Shown: positions 17,649 through 27,048, counted from the first letter of the stretch. The stretch: DNA of 37,149 nt from Campylobacterota bacterium (GCA_023379705.1 JAMCPS010000097.1:1-37149), one strand, 5' to 3'. The notes: generated from the letters alone by a model not told the origin. Translations and numbers: made by a program.

Positions 17649-18326
17649 TTAACTGAGCAATAGATTGAGTAATGTTGACACGGGCCATATCAAAAGAGGC
17701 ATTTTCAACGGTGTCATTAAAATGATGATGATAACAATCATTCCATAAGGTTCGGCTTTAGCGAAAAATTCGGCAACTTTAAAAACACGAAATTTTAAAG
17801 CCACATAACTAACAAAATGGGCTCCATCAAATCCTGGGATAGGGAGGAGATTGAGGACAGCTAGAACCACATTGATTTTGACAAGTGCAATAATCAGCAT
17901 CAAGGTAAAGACGTAAGTGAGGCTCTCTTGAGCTTGAGGCTCATGCATGGAGGTGAGAATGACAGAAAACAAGGTAGCTAAAAAGAGATTGTAAACTATT
18001 CCCGCGAGACTTACCTGCATCGCCGCGTTGTATCCGCCATTTCGAATAACGGTTTGCATGTTTACGGGAACAGGTTTTGCCCATCCGAATAAAAATCCGC
18101 TTGATGCCCCTAAAAGCATGGGTAAAAAATAAGTCATGAGGGGAACGAGAATAGAACCGATCGGATCGATATGGACGAGCGGATTGATGCTCAGACGGCC
18201 ATGTTGTTTGGCTGTCGTATCTCCATATTTGTAAGCAACCCAGCCGTGCATGATCTCATGGCCGATAATGGCGATGAGCAGTGCAATAATCGCGGTTGGG
18301 ATACCTAAAAGGTCAATAAAGTTCAT
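17649..18326 (-). CDS. Site-2 protease family (M50) membrane metalloprotease
   Basis: The 225-residue membrane protein has HEIMH (23-27) inside its first membrane helix and the partner motif LLPIPGFDGAHF near residue 165, where the aspartate is the third zinc ligand. This is the short rhomboid-like-sized M50B form without a PDZ domain, unlike RseP. Substrate is unknown. It overlaps lepB by 14 bases, which puts two intramembrane/membrane-surface proteases in tandem. Confidence 0.88.
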   Translation of the reverse strand: MNFIDLLGIPTAIIALLIAIIGHEIMHGWVAYKYGDTTAKQHGRLSINPLVHIDPIGSILVPLMTYFLPMLLGASSGFLFGWAKPVPVNMQTVIRNGGYNAAMQVSLAGIVYNLFLATLFSVILTSMHEPQAQESLTYVFTLMLIIALVKINVVLAVLNLLPIPGFDGAHFVSYVALKFRVFKVAEFFAKAEPYGMIVIIIILMTPLKMPLLIWPVSTLLNLLLS

Positions 18327-19131
18327 TGTCTTTGGCGTCTTCTATAATCCGTGCAGCAACGGCACGATCTAATACCTCTTTTTGTTCTAAGTCGTACGGT
18401 GTTTTACCGATACGATCCCAGCGAACTTCATAATTATCGTCGATGCTGAAATAGACAAACCATGGTGTCCCTTCAACCAAACCGTATGGAACAGCTCCCC
18501 AAAAACGGCTGTCATTGGAGTGATCACGATTGTCACCCATCATAAAGTATTCTCCCTCGGGAACAATAATATGGTTGGTGTTGAATATTTCAGCAGGGAA
18601 GACACCGTTATCAATGATATTGTCATCATGATGAATCCCCGGATGCTCTAACGTATAAGGGTCCTTGATCCACAGCTTGCCATCGATATCTTTGAGCTCA
18701 TAGTTGCTAAATGCTTTTTTGGCGTAGTCATTGCCTTCTCTAGGGTGCAGATACAAAACTTTATCCAAAATAAAAAGCTCATCTCCCGGTAGGGCAACGC
18801 AACGTTTGACGTAGTGCAATTTCACATCATTGGGATAGCGAAAGATAACGATGTCGCCGCGTTTTGGCTCATCTCCATTATAAATGTGTCCATCAGTCCC
18901 TGGTACCAGAGGAATTTCAAGGAATGGGAGGTGAGGGGTGGGAATTCCATAAGCAAATTTTTTGGCGAAAAGATGGTCACCGATCAACAGAGAGTCTTTC
19001 ATCGAACCGCTGGGAATACGAAATGCCTGTGCAACAAAAAAGATCACAAACAGGACGATAATAATCGTTCCTGTCCAACTGTTTGAAAAATGGTAAGTTT
19101 TTACGAGAGTGTCGAGAATTTTTTTCTTCAT
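18313..19131 (-). CDS. lepB: Signal peptidase I
   Basis: The 272-residue protein has one N-terminal membrane anchor (about 21-37), the nucleophile motif PSGSM (Ser43), the general-base motif VKRCVALPGD (Lys109) and the closing box MMGDNRDHSNDSRFWG. It removes signal peptides from exported proteins. A long inserted stretch between the Lys box and the GDNR box is usual in this phylum. The start overlaps the folD stop by four bases (ATGA). Confidence 0.95.
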   Translation of the reverse strand: MKKKILDTLVKTYHFSNSWTGTIIIVLFVIFFVAQAFRIPSGSMKDSLLIGDHLFAKKFAYGIPTPHLPFLEIPLVPGTDGHIYNGDEPKRGDIVIFRYPNDVKLHYVKRCVALPGDELFILDKVLYLHPREGNDYAKKAFSNYELKDIDGKLWIKDPYTLEHPGIHHDDNIIDNGVFPAEIFNTNHIIVPEGEYFMMGDNRDHSNDSRFWGAVPYGLVEGTPWFVYFSIDDNYEVRWDRIGKTPYDLEQKEVLDRAVAARIIEDAKDNELY

Positions 19132-19988
19132 GAGTGCTGCTCTTTTGCATGGTTTTGTGCGGCTTTTAGAGTGTTCGACAGTAGCATCGCTATGGTCATC
19201 GGCCCTACGCCTCCGGGAACAGGGGTGATATAAGAAGTTTTAGGGGCAACCGCATCGTAGTCGACATCTCCAACAAGACGCCCGTCACTGGCACGGTTGA
19301 TTCCGATATCAATAACAACACATCCTTCTTTGACCATATCTTCTTTGATAAGATTGATAACACCGGCACCTACAAGCAAAATATCGGCTTGGAGGGTGTG
19401 AGCTTTGAGGTCTTTGGTATGAATATGGGTGACAGTTACCGTTGCATGAGCATTCAGGAGCAATGCTGCCATCGGTTTGCCCACTATGTTGGATGCTCCT
19501 ACGATGACGGTGTCTTTGCCTTTTGGATTGATATTGTATTCGTTTAGAAGATGCATAACACCCAATGGGGTACAAGGGACAAATCCGTCAAGCCCTGTTG
19601 CCAAACGACCAACATTGTAGGGATGAAACCCATCAACATCTTTGTTGGGTGCGACGACTTCGAGAATTTTGGTGGTGTCAATATGGCTTGGGAGAGGCAG
19701 CTGGATCAAAATACCGTCAATATTAGGATTTTGGTTCATCATCTCGATGGTTTTAATAATGGCATCTTGAGAAATGTCCTCAGGCATCTCATGCGTAACG
19801 GAGTAAAATCCGGCACGATCGCATGCTTTTTTCTTCATACCGACATAGGCTTGACTCGCGGCATCATGACCGACCAATATTACGGCCAATCCGGGAACAT
19901 TTCCCGTTCGATTTTTAAGTTCTTTCGCCTCTAGAGTAACATTCTCTTCGATTTTTTTGGCGAGGGATTTACCGTCTAATAGCTGCAT
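19128..19988 (-). CDS. folD: Methylenetetrahydrofolate dehydrogenase/cyclohydrolase
   Basis: The 286-residue protein has the FolD signatures VGHDAASQAYVGMKKKAC, GILIQLPLP and PVPGGVGPMTIAMLLSNT. It converts methylene-THF to formyl-THF with NADP. The GGTGA before ATG serves as the ribosome site. It is the first gene of the minus-strand ten-gene run ending with ychF. Confidence 0.96.
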   Translation of the reverse strand: MQLLDGKSLAKKIEENVTLEAKELKNRTGNVPGLAVILVGHDAASQAYVGMKKKACDRAGFYSVTHEMPEDISQDAIIKTIEMMNQNPNIDGILIQLPLPSHIDTTKILEVVAPNKDVDGFHPYNVGRLATGLDGFVPCTPLGVMHLLNEYNINPKGKDTVIVGASNIVGKPMAALLLNAHATVTVTHIHTKDLKAHTLQADILLVGAGVINLIKEDMVKEGCVVIDIGINRASDGRLVGDVDYDAVAPKTSYITPVPGGVGPMTIAMLLSNTLKAAQNHAKEQHS

Positions 19989-20014
19989 TTAGTCACCGTC
20001 AAATTGTTTTTGGG

Positions 20015-20021
20015 TATGATA
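20015..20021. promoter_or_regulatory. Overlapping -10-like elements of folD (-) and the cytochrome gene (+)
   Basis: The near-palindrome GGTATGATACC gives TATGAT on + and TATCAT on -, at suitable distances from both divergent starts (about 30 bases). Shared use is plausible but not proven. Confidence 0.35.
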
Positions 20022-20051
20022 CCGACAAAAGACTAACAATTGGTTAAAGGG

Positions 20052-20417
20052 ATGATGTTGAGAGCACTGTTGGCTTTGTTTATCGGAATGCATGTTTATG
20101 GCGCTGCTACGTTTATCACCAAAGAAGAATATGCTGCGAATTTGTATCACAATCCACGCGGAATCGGATGCCAAATGTGTCATGGTGAATCGGGTGAAGG
20201 GCGACGGATCGCTACTTATAGAGACAAAGGTGAAAAAAAAACATTCGAGGGCAAACCGATCAATAAAATCCCTTTTTCGTTGTTTTATCATGCTGTGAAC
20301 AGCAAAATAGTCGGCATGCCCCGTTATTATCTCACCGATACTGAGATCCAAACCCTCTACTATTACCTCCACCGAGAAGAGTTTAAACGTGCCGCTTCAC
20401 AACGAAAATCTCACTAA
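20052..20417 (+). CDS. Small periplasmic c-type cytochrome
   Basis: The 121-residue protein has a signal peptide (residues 1-18, ending YGA) and one heme motif CQMCH (40-44); a later Met in KIVGMPRYYLTD is the likely distal heme ligand. It belongs with the cytochrome c class I electron carriers. The exact start is unsure: ATG 20052 or 20055 gives a clean signal peptide, while a TTG at 20040 is in frame. The last 29 bases overlap the start of the CitE-like gene. Confidence 0.8.
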   Translation: MMLRALLALFIGMHVYGAATFITKEEYAANLYHNPRGIGCQMCHGESGEGRRIATYRDKGEKKTFEGKPINKIPFSLFYHAVNSKIVGMPRYYLTDTEIQTLYYYLHREEFKRAASQRKSH

Positions 20418-21321
20418 CCTCATTGACAGTCACAATTTAGAGGCGTTAAACCGCTTGGCCGTTGCTGCACCTAGAACACAAAATCGCTCCCTCTCTTTTC
20501 GCTCATGCTTGATGCTTTCAACCCATAATCTCAAACATTTGAGGAAAATCCCTACGTTGAGTGCTGAATGTATTATTCTGAATCTCGAAGATGGCGTTTC
20601 TTTAGAGCAAAAACCTTATGCACTTGCTTTGTGCGCTATGGCACTTGCATCTCATTCACAGTTGGATAAAAAACTGGTCGTACGTATCAATGCGCTGGAT
20701 GAGGGGGGACTAGAAGAGATAGCTTATCTGAATCCTTTTATGCCCGATGCTATTCGTATTCCAAAAATACGCAGCGTTGAAGAGGTGCAAAAAGCGCTTA
20801 AGCTTATCGATGAAAACATCGAAGTTCATCTCTCTATCGAAACCAAAGAAGCGTGGTTGGCGTTAGGAACTCTCGCAAGCCATGCTCGTGTTAAAGCGTA
20901 TTATCTAGGGGTGCTGGATTTATTTGCTGATTTAGGGCTGTCGCAGAGTCTATTGACTCCTGATAATCCTACCATTCAGTACATGCTGTCTCATTTTATG
21001 ATCACCGCGAGAGCCTGCGGCGTCAAGCCGGTATCATTTGTCTACCAAGACTACAAAAACAATGACGGATTTCGCAATTGGTTGGAATTGGAAAAAACAA
21101 TCGGACTGGATGCCAAGGGGTGTATTACTCCTGATCAAGTGACATTGATTCATGAGATTTTCGGACACAGTGAATCTGAGATACAGCGGTGCCAAGAAAT
21201 TATGAAATTATTTGAAGAACAGAAAAGCAAAGGGATTACAGGTTTTGTGGATGAACGACACGGGTTTATTGATGAGCCAATTTACAAGGGTGCGTTAGCG
21301 GTACTCAAAAACTTACCGTAA
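20389..21321 (+). CDS. HpcH/HpaI aldolase / citrate lyase beta-like protein
   Basis: The 310-residue protein fits the CitE-like TIM-barrel family: LNLEDGV (Glu67-Asp68), VVRINALD (Arg99), a Lys in RIPKIRSVEEV, an Asp/Glu pair in SIETKEA and GVLDLFADLG. The Glu/Asp residues bind Mg and the Arg the acyl group in this family, which includes citrate lyase beta, malyl-CoA and citramalyl-CoA lyases. Substrate cannot be told. It starts with GTG inside the cytochrome gene. In an autotroph it could serve C4/C5-CoA cleavage, an inference. Its end overlaps the convergent TonB-like gene by 9 bases. Confidence 0.8.
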   Translation: MPLHNENLTNLIDSHNLEALNRLAVAAPRTQNRSLSFRSCLMLSTHNLKHLRKIPTLSAECIILNLEDGVSLEQKPYALALCAMALASHSQLDKKLVVRINALDEGGLEEIAYLNPFMPDAIRIPKIRSVEEVQKALKLIDENIEVHLSIETKEAWLALGTLASHARVKAYYLGVLDLFADLGLSQSLLTPDNPTIQYMLSHFMITARACGVKPVSFVYQDYKNNDGFRNWLELEKTIGLDAKGCITPDQVTLIHEIFGHSESEIQRCQEIMKLFEEQKSKGITGFVDERHGFIDEPIYKGALAVLKNLP

Positions 21322-22176
21322 ATTGTACCAAACCCGATAACGGATGAGTGTTTTTTGTGCGGGACGAGGGTATCGGGCGTAAGCGAGTTCTATGGTCTCT
21401 TTGGTCGTATCATTGAGTATCGAAAATCGACTGTTTTTTAGAAAATGGATATCCGAAATACTGCCATCAGGATGGAGATAAAATTCGATGGTATTGGTTT
21501 CATCCACATGGAGATTATCGGGAATCTTGGAGCGTCCATAGCGATCCAAAACGCTTTGGGTAATGCGGCGCATCGTCTCTTGATGATCGAGAATGTATTT
21601 TTGTTCCCCCTCAGAAAGCTCCCCAAATTTGTCCCCATAGAGCTTTTGTATGTTGTCACTGACTTTAGTGCTTGATTCTGATGAAGATCGTAGATTTGGA
21701 TCGGCTTTTGAGAGAAAGTCATAGAGCCCTTGCTCTTTTTTAGGTTGCGGTTGGCGCTCTATTGTGGCTACTTGCGGAGCAACATGGCGTTCAAAGGCAC
21801 GTTTGGGTTCAGGAGGTGTTGGGGCGGCTTGGGGCATTGGCGTGTCGGGCTGTGCCGCTTGGGGTTTGGATGTGGGTTGTGAAGTCGGTGATTTTTGCGC
21901 TTTGGGGGCAAAGGTTGGTTTTTTGAGCTGTTCTCCTTTTGGCATAGGGGGAGCTTTGGTTATTTTTTGAATCGTATTTTTGACGATCGCCTCTTTGGGT
22001 GCTTCAGGTTGTGTCTTAAGAGAAACTTTAAAACGCGATTCCTCAGGTTTTTCTTGGGGCTTTGGAAAGAGTTTTGGAGCGAGAGTATTAAACAATACAA
22101 TCATCAAAAAAACAATAAAATGAAGCAATAATGCAATGATAAATGCATAAAGAGAAAAAGATTTGGTTCGCGGCAT
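21313..22176 (-). CDS. TonB-like energy-transducing protein
   Basis: The 287-residue protein has one N-terminal membrane segment (about 9-30), a Pro/Lys/Gln-rich spacer with repeated PKxPTSQPTSKPQ- and PTPPEPK-type stretches, and a C-terminal TonB-type domain (YLHPDGSISDIHFLKNSRFSILND). It would pass proton-motive force to outer-membrane receptors. The start at 22176 was preferred over a TTG at 22218 because a -10 element lies between them. No exbB/exbD is beside it, so TolA-like roles cannot be excluded. Confidence 0.75.
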   Translation of the reverse strand: MPRTKSFSLYAFIIALLLHFIVFLMIVLFNTLAPKLFPKPQEKPEESRFKVSLKTQPEAPKEAIVKNTIQKITKAPPMPKGEQLKKPTFAPKAQKSPTSQPTSKPQAAQPDTPMPQAAPTPPEPKRAFERHVAPQVATIERQPQPKKEQGLYDFLSKADPNLRSSSESSTKVSDNIQKLYGDKFGELSEGEQKYILDHQETMRRITQSVLDRYGRSKIPDNLHVDETNTIEFYLHPDGSISDIHFLKNSRFSILNDTTKETIELAYARYPRPAQKTLIRYRVWYNLR

Positions 22177-22207
22177 AAGTCTCAATCGTTTGGGTTGGGG
22201 TTGGATA

Positions 22208-22213
22208 ATTATA
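22208..22213 (-). promoter_or_regulatory. -10 element for the TonB-like gene
   Basis: The minus strand reads GGC-TATAAT about 32 bases before the chosen ATG. Confidence 0.55.
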
Positions 22214-22235
22214 GCCAAATTAATGGCTTAATGGT

Positions 22236-22241
22236 TATAAT
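22236..22241 (+). promoter_or_regulatory. -10 element of the hemL operon
   Basis: Consensus TATAAT 40 bases before the hemL ATG, only 28 bases from the opposing -10, so the two promoters lie back to back. Confidence 0.55.
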
Positions 22242-22280
22242 TAGAAAACATATATAACAGATTAGATTGGAAAATTATTT

Positions 22281-23564
22281 ATGAATATTGAACATTCACA
22301 ACAAGCATTTTTAAAAGCTCAAGAGCTGATTCCAGGGGGTGTAAATTCGCCAGTACGTGCATTTAAAAGCGTTGGAGGGATTCCACGTTTTATTGCAAGC
22401 GGTGAAGGTGCCTATTTGATCGATGTTGATAACAATCGATACGTTGACTATGTTCAAAGCTGGGGGCCGTTGATTTTTGGCCATCGTGATGAGAGTATTG
22501 AAAACGCGGTTATTGAAGCAGTCAAACACGGGCTTAGTTTTGGGGCACCTACCGAAGCAGAGAGTGAGTTGGCGGAACTTATCATTTCTATCTATGATTC
22601 GATCGAAAAAGTTCGTTTTGTGAGCAGCGGTACGGAAGCTGTGATGAGTGCTATACGTCTTGCCCGCGGATTTACGGGACGGGATGATATTGTAAAATTT
22701 ACCGGATGTTATCACGGACACAGTGACGCGTTATTGGTACAGGCAGGTTCGGGTGCTGCAACGTTTGGAACGCCTAGCTCGCCGGGTGTTCCTGCTGATT
22801 TTACCAAACATACCTTGTTAGCTGAATATAACAATATAGACAGTGTTAGAGCGTGTTTTCAGGATAGTCCAGGAATTGCGTGTATTATTATCGAACCTAT
22901 CGCGGGTAATATGGGACTGGTTCCTGCCAATAAAGAGTTCTTGGCACAATTGCGAGCGGTATGTGATGAACATGGGGCTTTGTTGATTTTTGATGAGGTG
23001 ATGAGCGGCTTTCGTGCCTGCTTGCATGGGGCCGAAAGTATTACAGGGACGAAACCGGATTTGGTAACGCTGGGTAAAGTGATCGGCGGGGGTATGCCTG
23101 TTGGAGCTTTTGGCGGACGTCGAGATATCATGGCGTGTCTTTCACCTGAGGGTGGAGTGTATCAAGCCGGAACGCTCAGCGGTAATCCTGTGGCTATGGC
23201 CGCGGGTCTGGCGTCAATTCGTAAGCTTAAAGAAAATGGCAGAGTATTTAGTATTTTAGAAGATAGGGCTAAACGATTGATGGATGGTTTTAAAGCAGCA
23301 GCGCTTAAGCATAACATACCGCTGCAAACCGATGTGCGTGGATCAATGTTTGGATTTTTCTTTAGCGAAGGTCCTGTGCGTAATTTTGCCGATGCGCTTA
23401 AAAGCGATACGCAACGCTTTGCACGTTTTCACAGTGCCATGTTGGATGCCGGATTTTATTTTGCATGCTCCCAGTTTGAAACGGGTTTTGTTTCAACCGC
23501 AATCACCGATACGATGATTGAAGAGACCATCGTTGCCGCTGAATCTATCTTTGGAGCCTTATAA
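22281..23564 (+). CDS. hemL: Glutamate-1-semialdehyde 2,1-aminomutase
   Basis: The 427-residue protein has GVNSPVRAF, the [16 protein letters not shown] substrate loop, DEVMSGFR and the PLP lysine motif [17 protein letters not shown]. It makes 5-aminolevulinate for haem, the C5 route used in this phylum. The stop overlaps the next start by one base (TAATG). In Campylobacter jejuni hemL is likewise followed by two small membrane-protein genes, from memory. Confidence 0.96.
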   Translation: MNIEHSQQAFLKAQELIPGGVNSPVRAFKSVGGIPRFIASGEGAYLIDVDNNRYVDYVQSWGPLIFGHRDESIENAVIEAVKHGLSFGAPTEAESELAELIISIYDSIEKVRFVSSGTEAVMSAIRLARGFTGRDDIVKFTGCYHGHSDALLVQAGSGAATFGTPSSPGVPADFTKHTLLAEYNNIDSVRACFQDSPGIACIIIEPIAGNMGLVPANKEFLAQLRAVCDEHGALLIFDEVMSGFRACLHGAESITGTKPDLVTLGKVIGGGMPVGAFGGRRDIMACLSPEGGVYQAGTLSGNPVAMAAGLASIRKLKENGRVFSILEDRAKRLMDGFKAAALKHNIPLQTDVRGSMFGFFFSEGPVRNFADALKSDTQRFARFHSAMLDAGFYFACSQFETGFVSTAITDTMIEETIVAAESIFGAL

Positions 23565-23866
23565 TGGAATATGAAGAAGAAAAAAAACCTAGACTAAAAC
23601 CTATTATCGAGGGAGCAGAGAGTCTTTCTCTGGGCATTTCGATGGTAGTGGCTGTTTTGATCGGTGTGGGCATCGGTTTAGGGCTGAAAAAGCTGACAGG
23701 AATAGGATGGTTGTTGTGGGTCGGTGTAGCTATCGGGATTGCCGCTGCCATCGTGAATGTCTACAAAGCCTATAGTAAACAGTACAAAGAATTTGAAAAA
23801 TTAGCCAAAGATCCCCGATATAATATGGGGCAAACCATTGGCAAAGATGATGATGACGAAGATTAA
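23564..23866 (+). CDS. AtpZ/AtpI-like small membrane protein
   Basis: The 100-residue protein has two membrane segments (about 22-42 and 47-66) with the Gly-rich hairpin VGIGLGLKKLTGIGWLLW and a charged C-terminus ending in acidic residues DDDDED. The pattern matches the AtpZ/AtpI family, which assist F-type ATP synthase assembly or cation supply, but here it sits with hemL, away from atp genes. ATG shares a base with the hemL stop. Confidence 0.7.
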   Translation: MEYEEEKKPRLKPIIEGAESLSLGISMVVAVLIGVGIGLGLKKLTGIGWLLWVGVAIGIAAAIVNVYKAYSKQYKEFEKLAKDPRYNMGQTIGKDDDDED

Positions 23867-24356
23867 AAAAACTGCTCTTTTTATCATTTTAGTACACGTT
23901 CCGATTGCACTTTTGTTAGTGATTTCTGTATCTGTATTTGCCAGTTTTGAAATAGCGATGCTCTCAAGTGCTATGATAACCATCGGATCGCTTTACGCGT
24001 ATCGCAATATGATCCGTTCAAAAGTAGGTGAAGTTGATCCTGAAGATCATAAAGATAGTATAGATATGATAGATGATCCGTATGATTTGTATGAAGATGA
24101 GCGTGTTTTAGAGATAGCAGACTTCAAAGAGATGATTAAAACAGAAAAAAAGCTTCAAAAGAAAGCAACGATGGAAAATACCGTCAAAAATATTTCTGCT
24201 ATGGTTTCTCTTTATCGTCTTGCTCCTTATGGCTTTTTTGCTTTAGGATTTATTGTGCTTCAGAACAATCATATGATGCAGTTACTGGCTTATTTAATTG
24301 GTCTGGGATACGGTATTATTATCGGGTATCTAATCGCTAGAGAATGGTTTATTTGA
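23847..24356 (+). CDS. Integral membrane protein of unknown function
   Basis: About 169 residues with two N-terminal segments, an acidic cytoplasmic stretch (PEDHKDSIDMIDDPYDLYEDE) with charged helix after it, and two further segments near the C-terminus. No family is recognised beyond its place after hemL and the AtpZ-like gene. Three ATG codons in a row begin at 23847; a TTG at 23838 is also in frame. It overlaps the preceding gene by about 20 bases. Confidence 0.7.
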   Translation: MMMTKIKKTALFIILVHVPIALLLVISVSVFASFEIAMLSSAMITIGSLYAYRNMIRSKVGEVDPEDHKDSIDMIDDPYDLYEDERVLEIADFKEMIKTEKKLQKKATMENTVKNISAMVSLYRLAPYGFFALGFIVLQNNHMMQLLAYLIGLGYGIIIGYLIAREWFI

Positions 24357-24378
24357 TTATTTTGAGGTTATGAAATAG

Positions 24379-25065
24379 CTATTTTGTAATCATTGGGATA
24401 TTAATAGTCACTTTGGACTCTCTCGCATCACAGGAGAGATTGTTTTCTTCTGCAAGACGGATAAGTTCTGATGTGTATCTACGATTCATATTTGGCGCAG
24501 AAAACTCGATACCAAAAAGAGAATATTTTTCACCTTCATACTTTATATGTTCACCAACTCTGAAAAAAAGACGCGTTAATACGGTGTCATTATCACTAAA
24601 TGATTGATAAATTTTATTAAGAAGTTTGATGAAAATTTCTGCATGTAAGCGTATTTCAGGGATAGATGGATCAAGCTCTTTGATGTATTTAACCGGCGAG
24701 CCAATGGAATTCGAACTGATACACAGGTCAATGAGTGTATAAACATTGACCAAACTTCCTTCAGGTTTTTGTTTGGTAAATTGAAATGATGGGAGTTGGT
24801 AGAGGCGAATACCGATTTGTTCTTCATCCTCATAGCCAATGGTAATACCAAAAAATTTGAATCGGCCAAATTCAAGTTCCATAAAAGTTGTTTTAAATCC
24901 AAAGGTAGCATTGGCATTGGCCATAGCGATTTTATAAATAACGGAAGGTTCAGCGGCTCCCAGCAGATATTGAGCCTCTGTATTGAGTGAGAGGACTTTA
25001 CCGCTTGCGCTAAAGAGGATAAATGGATTAAAGTCGTACTCAATCCATTGTTGATCGAACGTCAT
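24379..25065 (-). CDS. PAS-like protein translationally coupled to rpoD
   Basis: A 228-residue soluble protein. Its first ~60 residues read like a PAS core (NPFILFSASGKVLSLNTEAQYLLG). The middle is helical (IRLHAEIFIKLLNKIYQSFSD) and the end runs SLFGIEFS...KVTINIPMI, reminiscent of the tail of a histidine-kinase ATPase fold, but no phospho-acceptor His or N/G boxes are visible. The ATG shares a base with the rpoD stop (TAATG). A role in sigma factor control or stress sensing is only an inference from this coupling. Could also be a divergent sensor kinase remnant. Confidence 0.7.
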   Translation of the reverse strand: MTFDQQWIEYDFNPFILFSASGKVLSLNTEAQYLLGAAEPSVIYKIAMANANATFGFKTTFMELEFGRFKFFGITIGYEDEEQIGIRLYQLPSFQFTKQKPEGSLVNVYTLIDLCISSNSIGSPVKYIKELDPSIPEIRLHAEIFIKLLNKIYQSFSDNDTVLTRLFFRVGEHIKYEGEKYSLFGIEFSAPNMNRRYTSELIRLAEENNLSCDARESKVTINIPMITK

Positions 25066-26933
25066 TAGTCTTCGATGTAGTTTTTCAATTTACGACCCAC
25101 TTTTGGGTGTTTAAGCTTTTTAATCGCACTGCTTTCGATTTGACGTACACGTTCACGGGTTACATTGAGCTCTTTTCCGATCTCTTCGAGAGTACGGTCA
25201 CTCTCATCGTCCATGATTCCAAAACGCATTTTAATAACTGCTTTTTCACGCTCATTGAGCTGTTCAAGAACACCCTCAATTTGAACTTTGAGGTCATCTT
25301 TGAGAACTGCATCAGAAGGAGAAAGGGACATTTTGTCTTCGATAAAATCTCCAAAACGTCCATCTTCCTCGTTACCGATAGGCGCTTCGAGTGAAATAGG
25401 CTCTTTGGTGATTTTGATGACATTTTTGACTTTCTCAACCGAAAGTCCCACTTCTTCTGCAATGGTTTCAACATCCGGCTCTTTACCATGTTCTTGAAGA
25501 TGTTTACGCATGATTTTATTGATACGGTTGATCGTCTCAATCATGTGAATCGGGATACGAATCGTACGGGCCTGATCGGCAATGGCACGACTGATTGCCT
25601 GACGAATCCACCACGTAGCATAGGTTGAAAATTTATACCCTTTTTGATATTCAAATTTATCAACCGCTTTCATCAATCCGATGTTTCCTTCTTGGATCAG
25701 ATCCAGGAATGGAAGACCGCGATTGGTGTAACGTTTTGCAATGGAGACCACGAGACGCAGGTTACTTTTTGCCATACGTGTTTTCGAGGTTTCAGAGATG
25801 TTTTTTCCGCGCTTGATCTGTTCCAAAATATCCGCGAGTTTTTCAGGTTCCATGTCAAAGCCGCCTTTAGAAGCTTCTTTGGTTTGGATGAGTTTTTTGA
25901 TTTCCATGTAAGTACTGACCATGGTAGCTTCAGGAACTTTAGCAGCAATCTCTTCTTTGGTAAGTTCAGTGATTTTATTCACAATAATGACGTGATTTTT
26001 TTTCAACTGGTCATTGAACAACGGAAGTTTGTACTCCAATCGTTTAAGCTCACGATCAAATCCTTCATCGCTGCGTAGTGCTGTTTCCATAGAACGAACA
26101 AGCTCATTGATCAGTTTTGAGGTTGGTCCCAAATCCATCAGCGCATCTTTGAGTGTTTTTTTCTTAAAACTAACATTCAAGAAAAAGAGGACATAATCAG
26201 GATCCATTTCTTCGAGTGAGCGTTCTTCAAGCATTTTTTCGGTTGCTTTTGCCCAATCTTTTTTTGCTTTTTCGAGTGCTTTAAACGAAGTAATAACTTT
26301 TTCAATTCGTTTTTTGTCTTTAGCAGAAGGAGCTTTTTCTTTACTCTCTTCATCGTCTGCGTCGTCTGTGTCGTCATCAGAAACACCGTCTTCTTCTTCA
26401 GCATCGTCTTCGAAACTTTTAAAGAGTTCTTTAACACGTCGTTCTCGATTGATCAGAGGATCTTTATAATCTAGAATAAATTCAATGAGATAAGGGACAG
26501 AACAAATAGCATCAATAATGATTTCTTCACCCATCTCCATACGTTTGGAAATTTCTACCTCTTCTTCTTTGGTCAAAAGAGGAATCTGTCCCATTTCACG
26601 CAAATACATACGAACCGGCGAATCTGATCGTGACCATTCAAGAAGCTCATGTTGCTTAAGAATATCAAATTGATCGCTGCTTGCTTCTTCAATGTATTTA
26701 ATCTGAGCAGCACGCTTGGCATTGGCTTCTTGCTGATTAAGAATCTTTGCATGTTCCGAAGAAGTAAAAAGACAGGTTTTGTATTTTTCTGCTAATTTCA
26801 AGATATTTTTAGCTTGAGCGAGGGTCGGTTGTTTATCAAACGCCTCTACAATGGCCTCATAGGTAAGACAGTTTTTGGATTTATGTTCCGTGAATAGTGT
26901 TTCAATGTGTTTGTTTAAGTCTTTGACGCTCAT
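25065..26933 (-). CDS. rpoD: Primary RNA polymerase sigma factor RpoD
   Basis: The 622-residue protein has region 1.2 ([21 protein letters not shown]), region 2 with [34 protein letters not shown] in pieces and the -10 binding [11 protein letters not shown], region 3, and region 4.2 ending [21 protein letters not shown] strongly acidic insert ([22 protein letters not shown], about 168-190) lies in the non-conserved region between 1.2 and 2. It directs housekeeping transcription. A PAS-like gene is coupled at the stop codon. Confidence 0.97.
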   Translation of the reverse strand: MSVKDLNKHIETLFTEHKSKNCLTYEAIVEAFDKQPTLAQAKNILKLAEKYKTCLFTSSEHAKILNQQEANAKRAAQIKYIEEASSDQFDILKQHELLEWSRSDSPVRMYLREMGQIPLLTKEEEVEISKRMEMGEEIIIDAICSVPYLIEFILDYKDPLINRERRVKELFKSFEDDAEEEDGVSDDDTDDADDEESKEKAPSAKDKKRIEKVITSFKALEKAKKDWAKATEKMLEERSLEEMDPDYVLFFLNVSFKKKTLKDALMDLGPTSKLINELVRSMETALRSDEGFDRELKRLEYKLPLFNDQLKKNHVIIVNKITELTKEEIAAKVPEATMVSTYMEIKKLIQTKEASKGGFDMEPEKLADILEQIKRGKNISETSKTRMAKSNLRLVVSIAKRYTNRGLPFLDLIQEGNIGLMKAVDKFEYQKGYKFSTYATWWIRQAISRAIADQARTIRIPIHMIETINRINKIMRKHLQEHGKEPDVETIAEEVGLSVEKVKNVIKITKEPISLEAPIGNEEDGRFGDFIEDKMSLSPSDAVLKDDLKVQIEGVLEQLNEREKAVIKMRFGIMDDESDRTLEEIGKELNVTRERVRQIESSAIKKLKHPKVGRKLKNYIED

Positions 26934-26971
26934 TATGAAGAAGGCTCCCTTGCGCTTATAAAAAGAACAGG

Positions 26972-26977
26972 ATTATA
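26972..26977 (-). promoter_or_regulatory. -10 element of the rpoD promoter
   Basis: Consensus TATAAT on the minus strand (CGG-TATAAT-CC), about 40 bases before the rpoD ATG. Confidence 0.6.
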
Positions 26978-27032
26978 CCGAAATAATATTAAATGAGCCA
27001 TCTTATTAAAAAAGTTGTTTTGATATGAAATA

Positions 27033-27048
27033 TGGAATAGCCTTTGCT
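27033..27048 (+). promoter_or_regulatory. Sigma-54 (RpoN) promoter of flgF-flgG
   Basis: TGGAAT-N5-TTGCT places the GG and GC dinucleotides at the exact -24/-12 spacing of RpoN promoters (consensus TGGCAC-N5-TTGCA). It lies 36 bases before the flgF start. Rod and hook genes in Campylobacter and Helicobacter are RpoN-dependent, which supports the call. Confidence 0.75.

Noticed and set aside
25644-26078. 144-codon open frame on + opposite rpoD
   Set aside because: Phe-rich shadow of sigma region 2/3 coding sequence.
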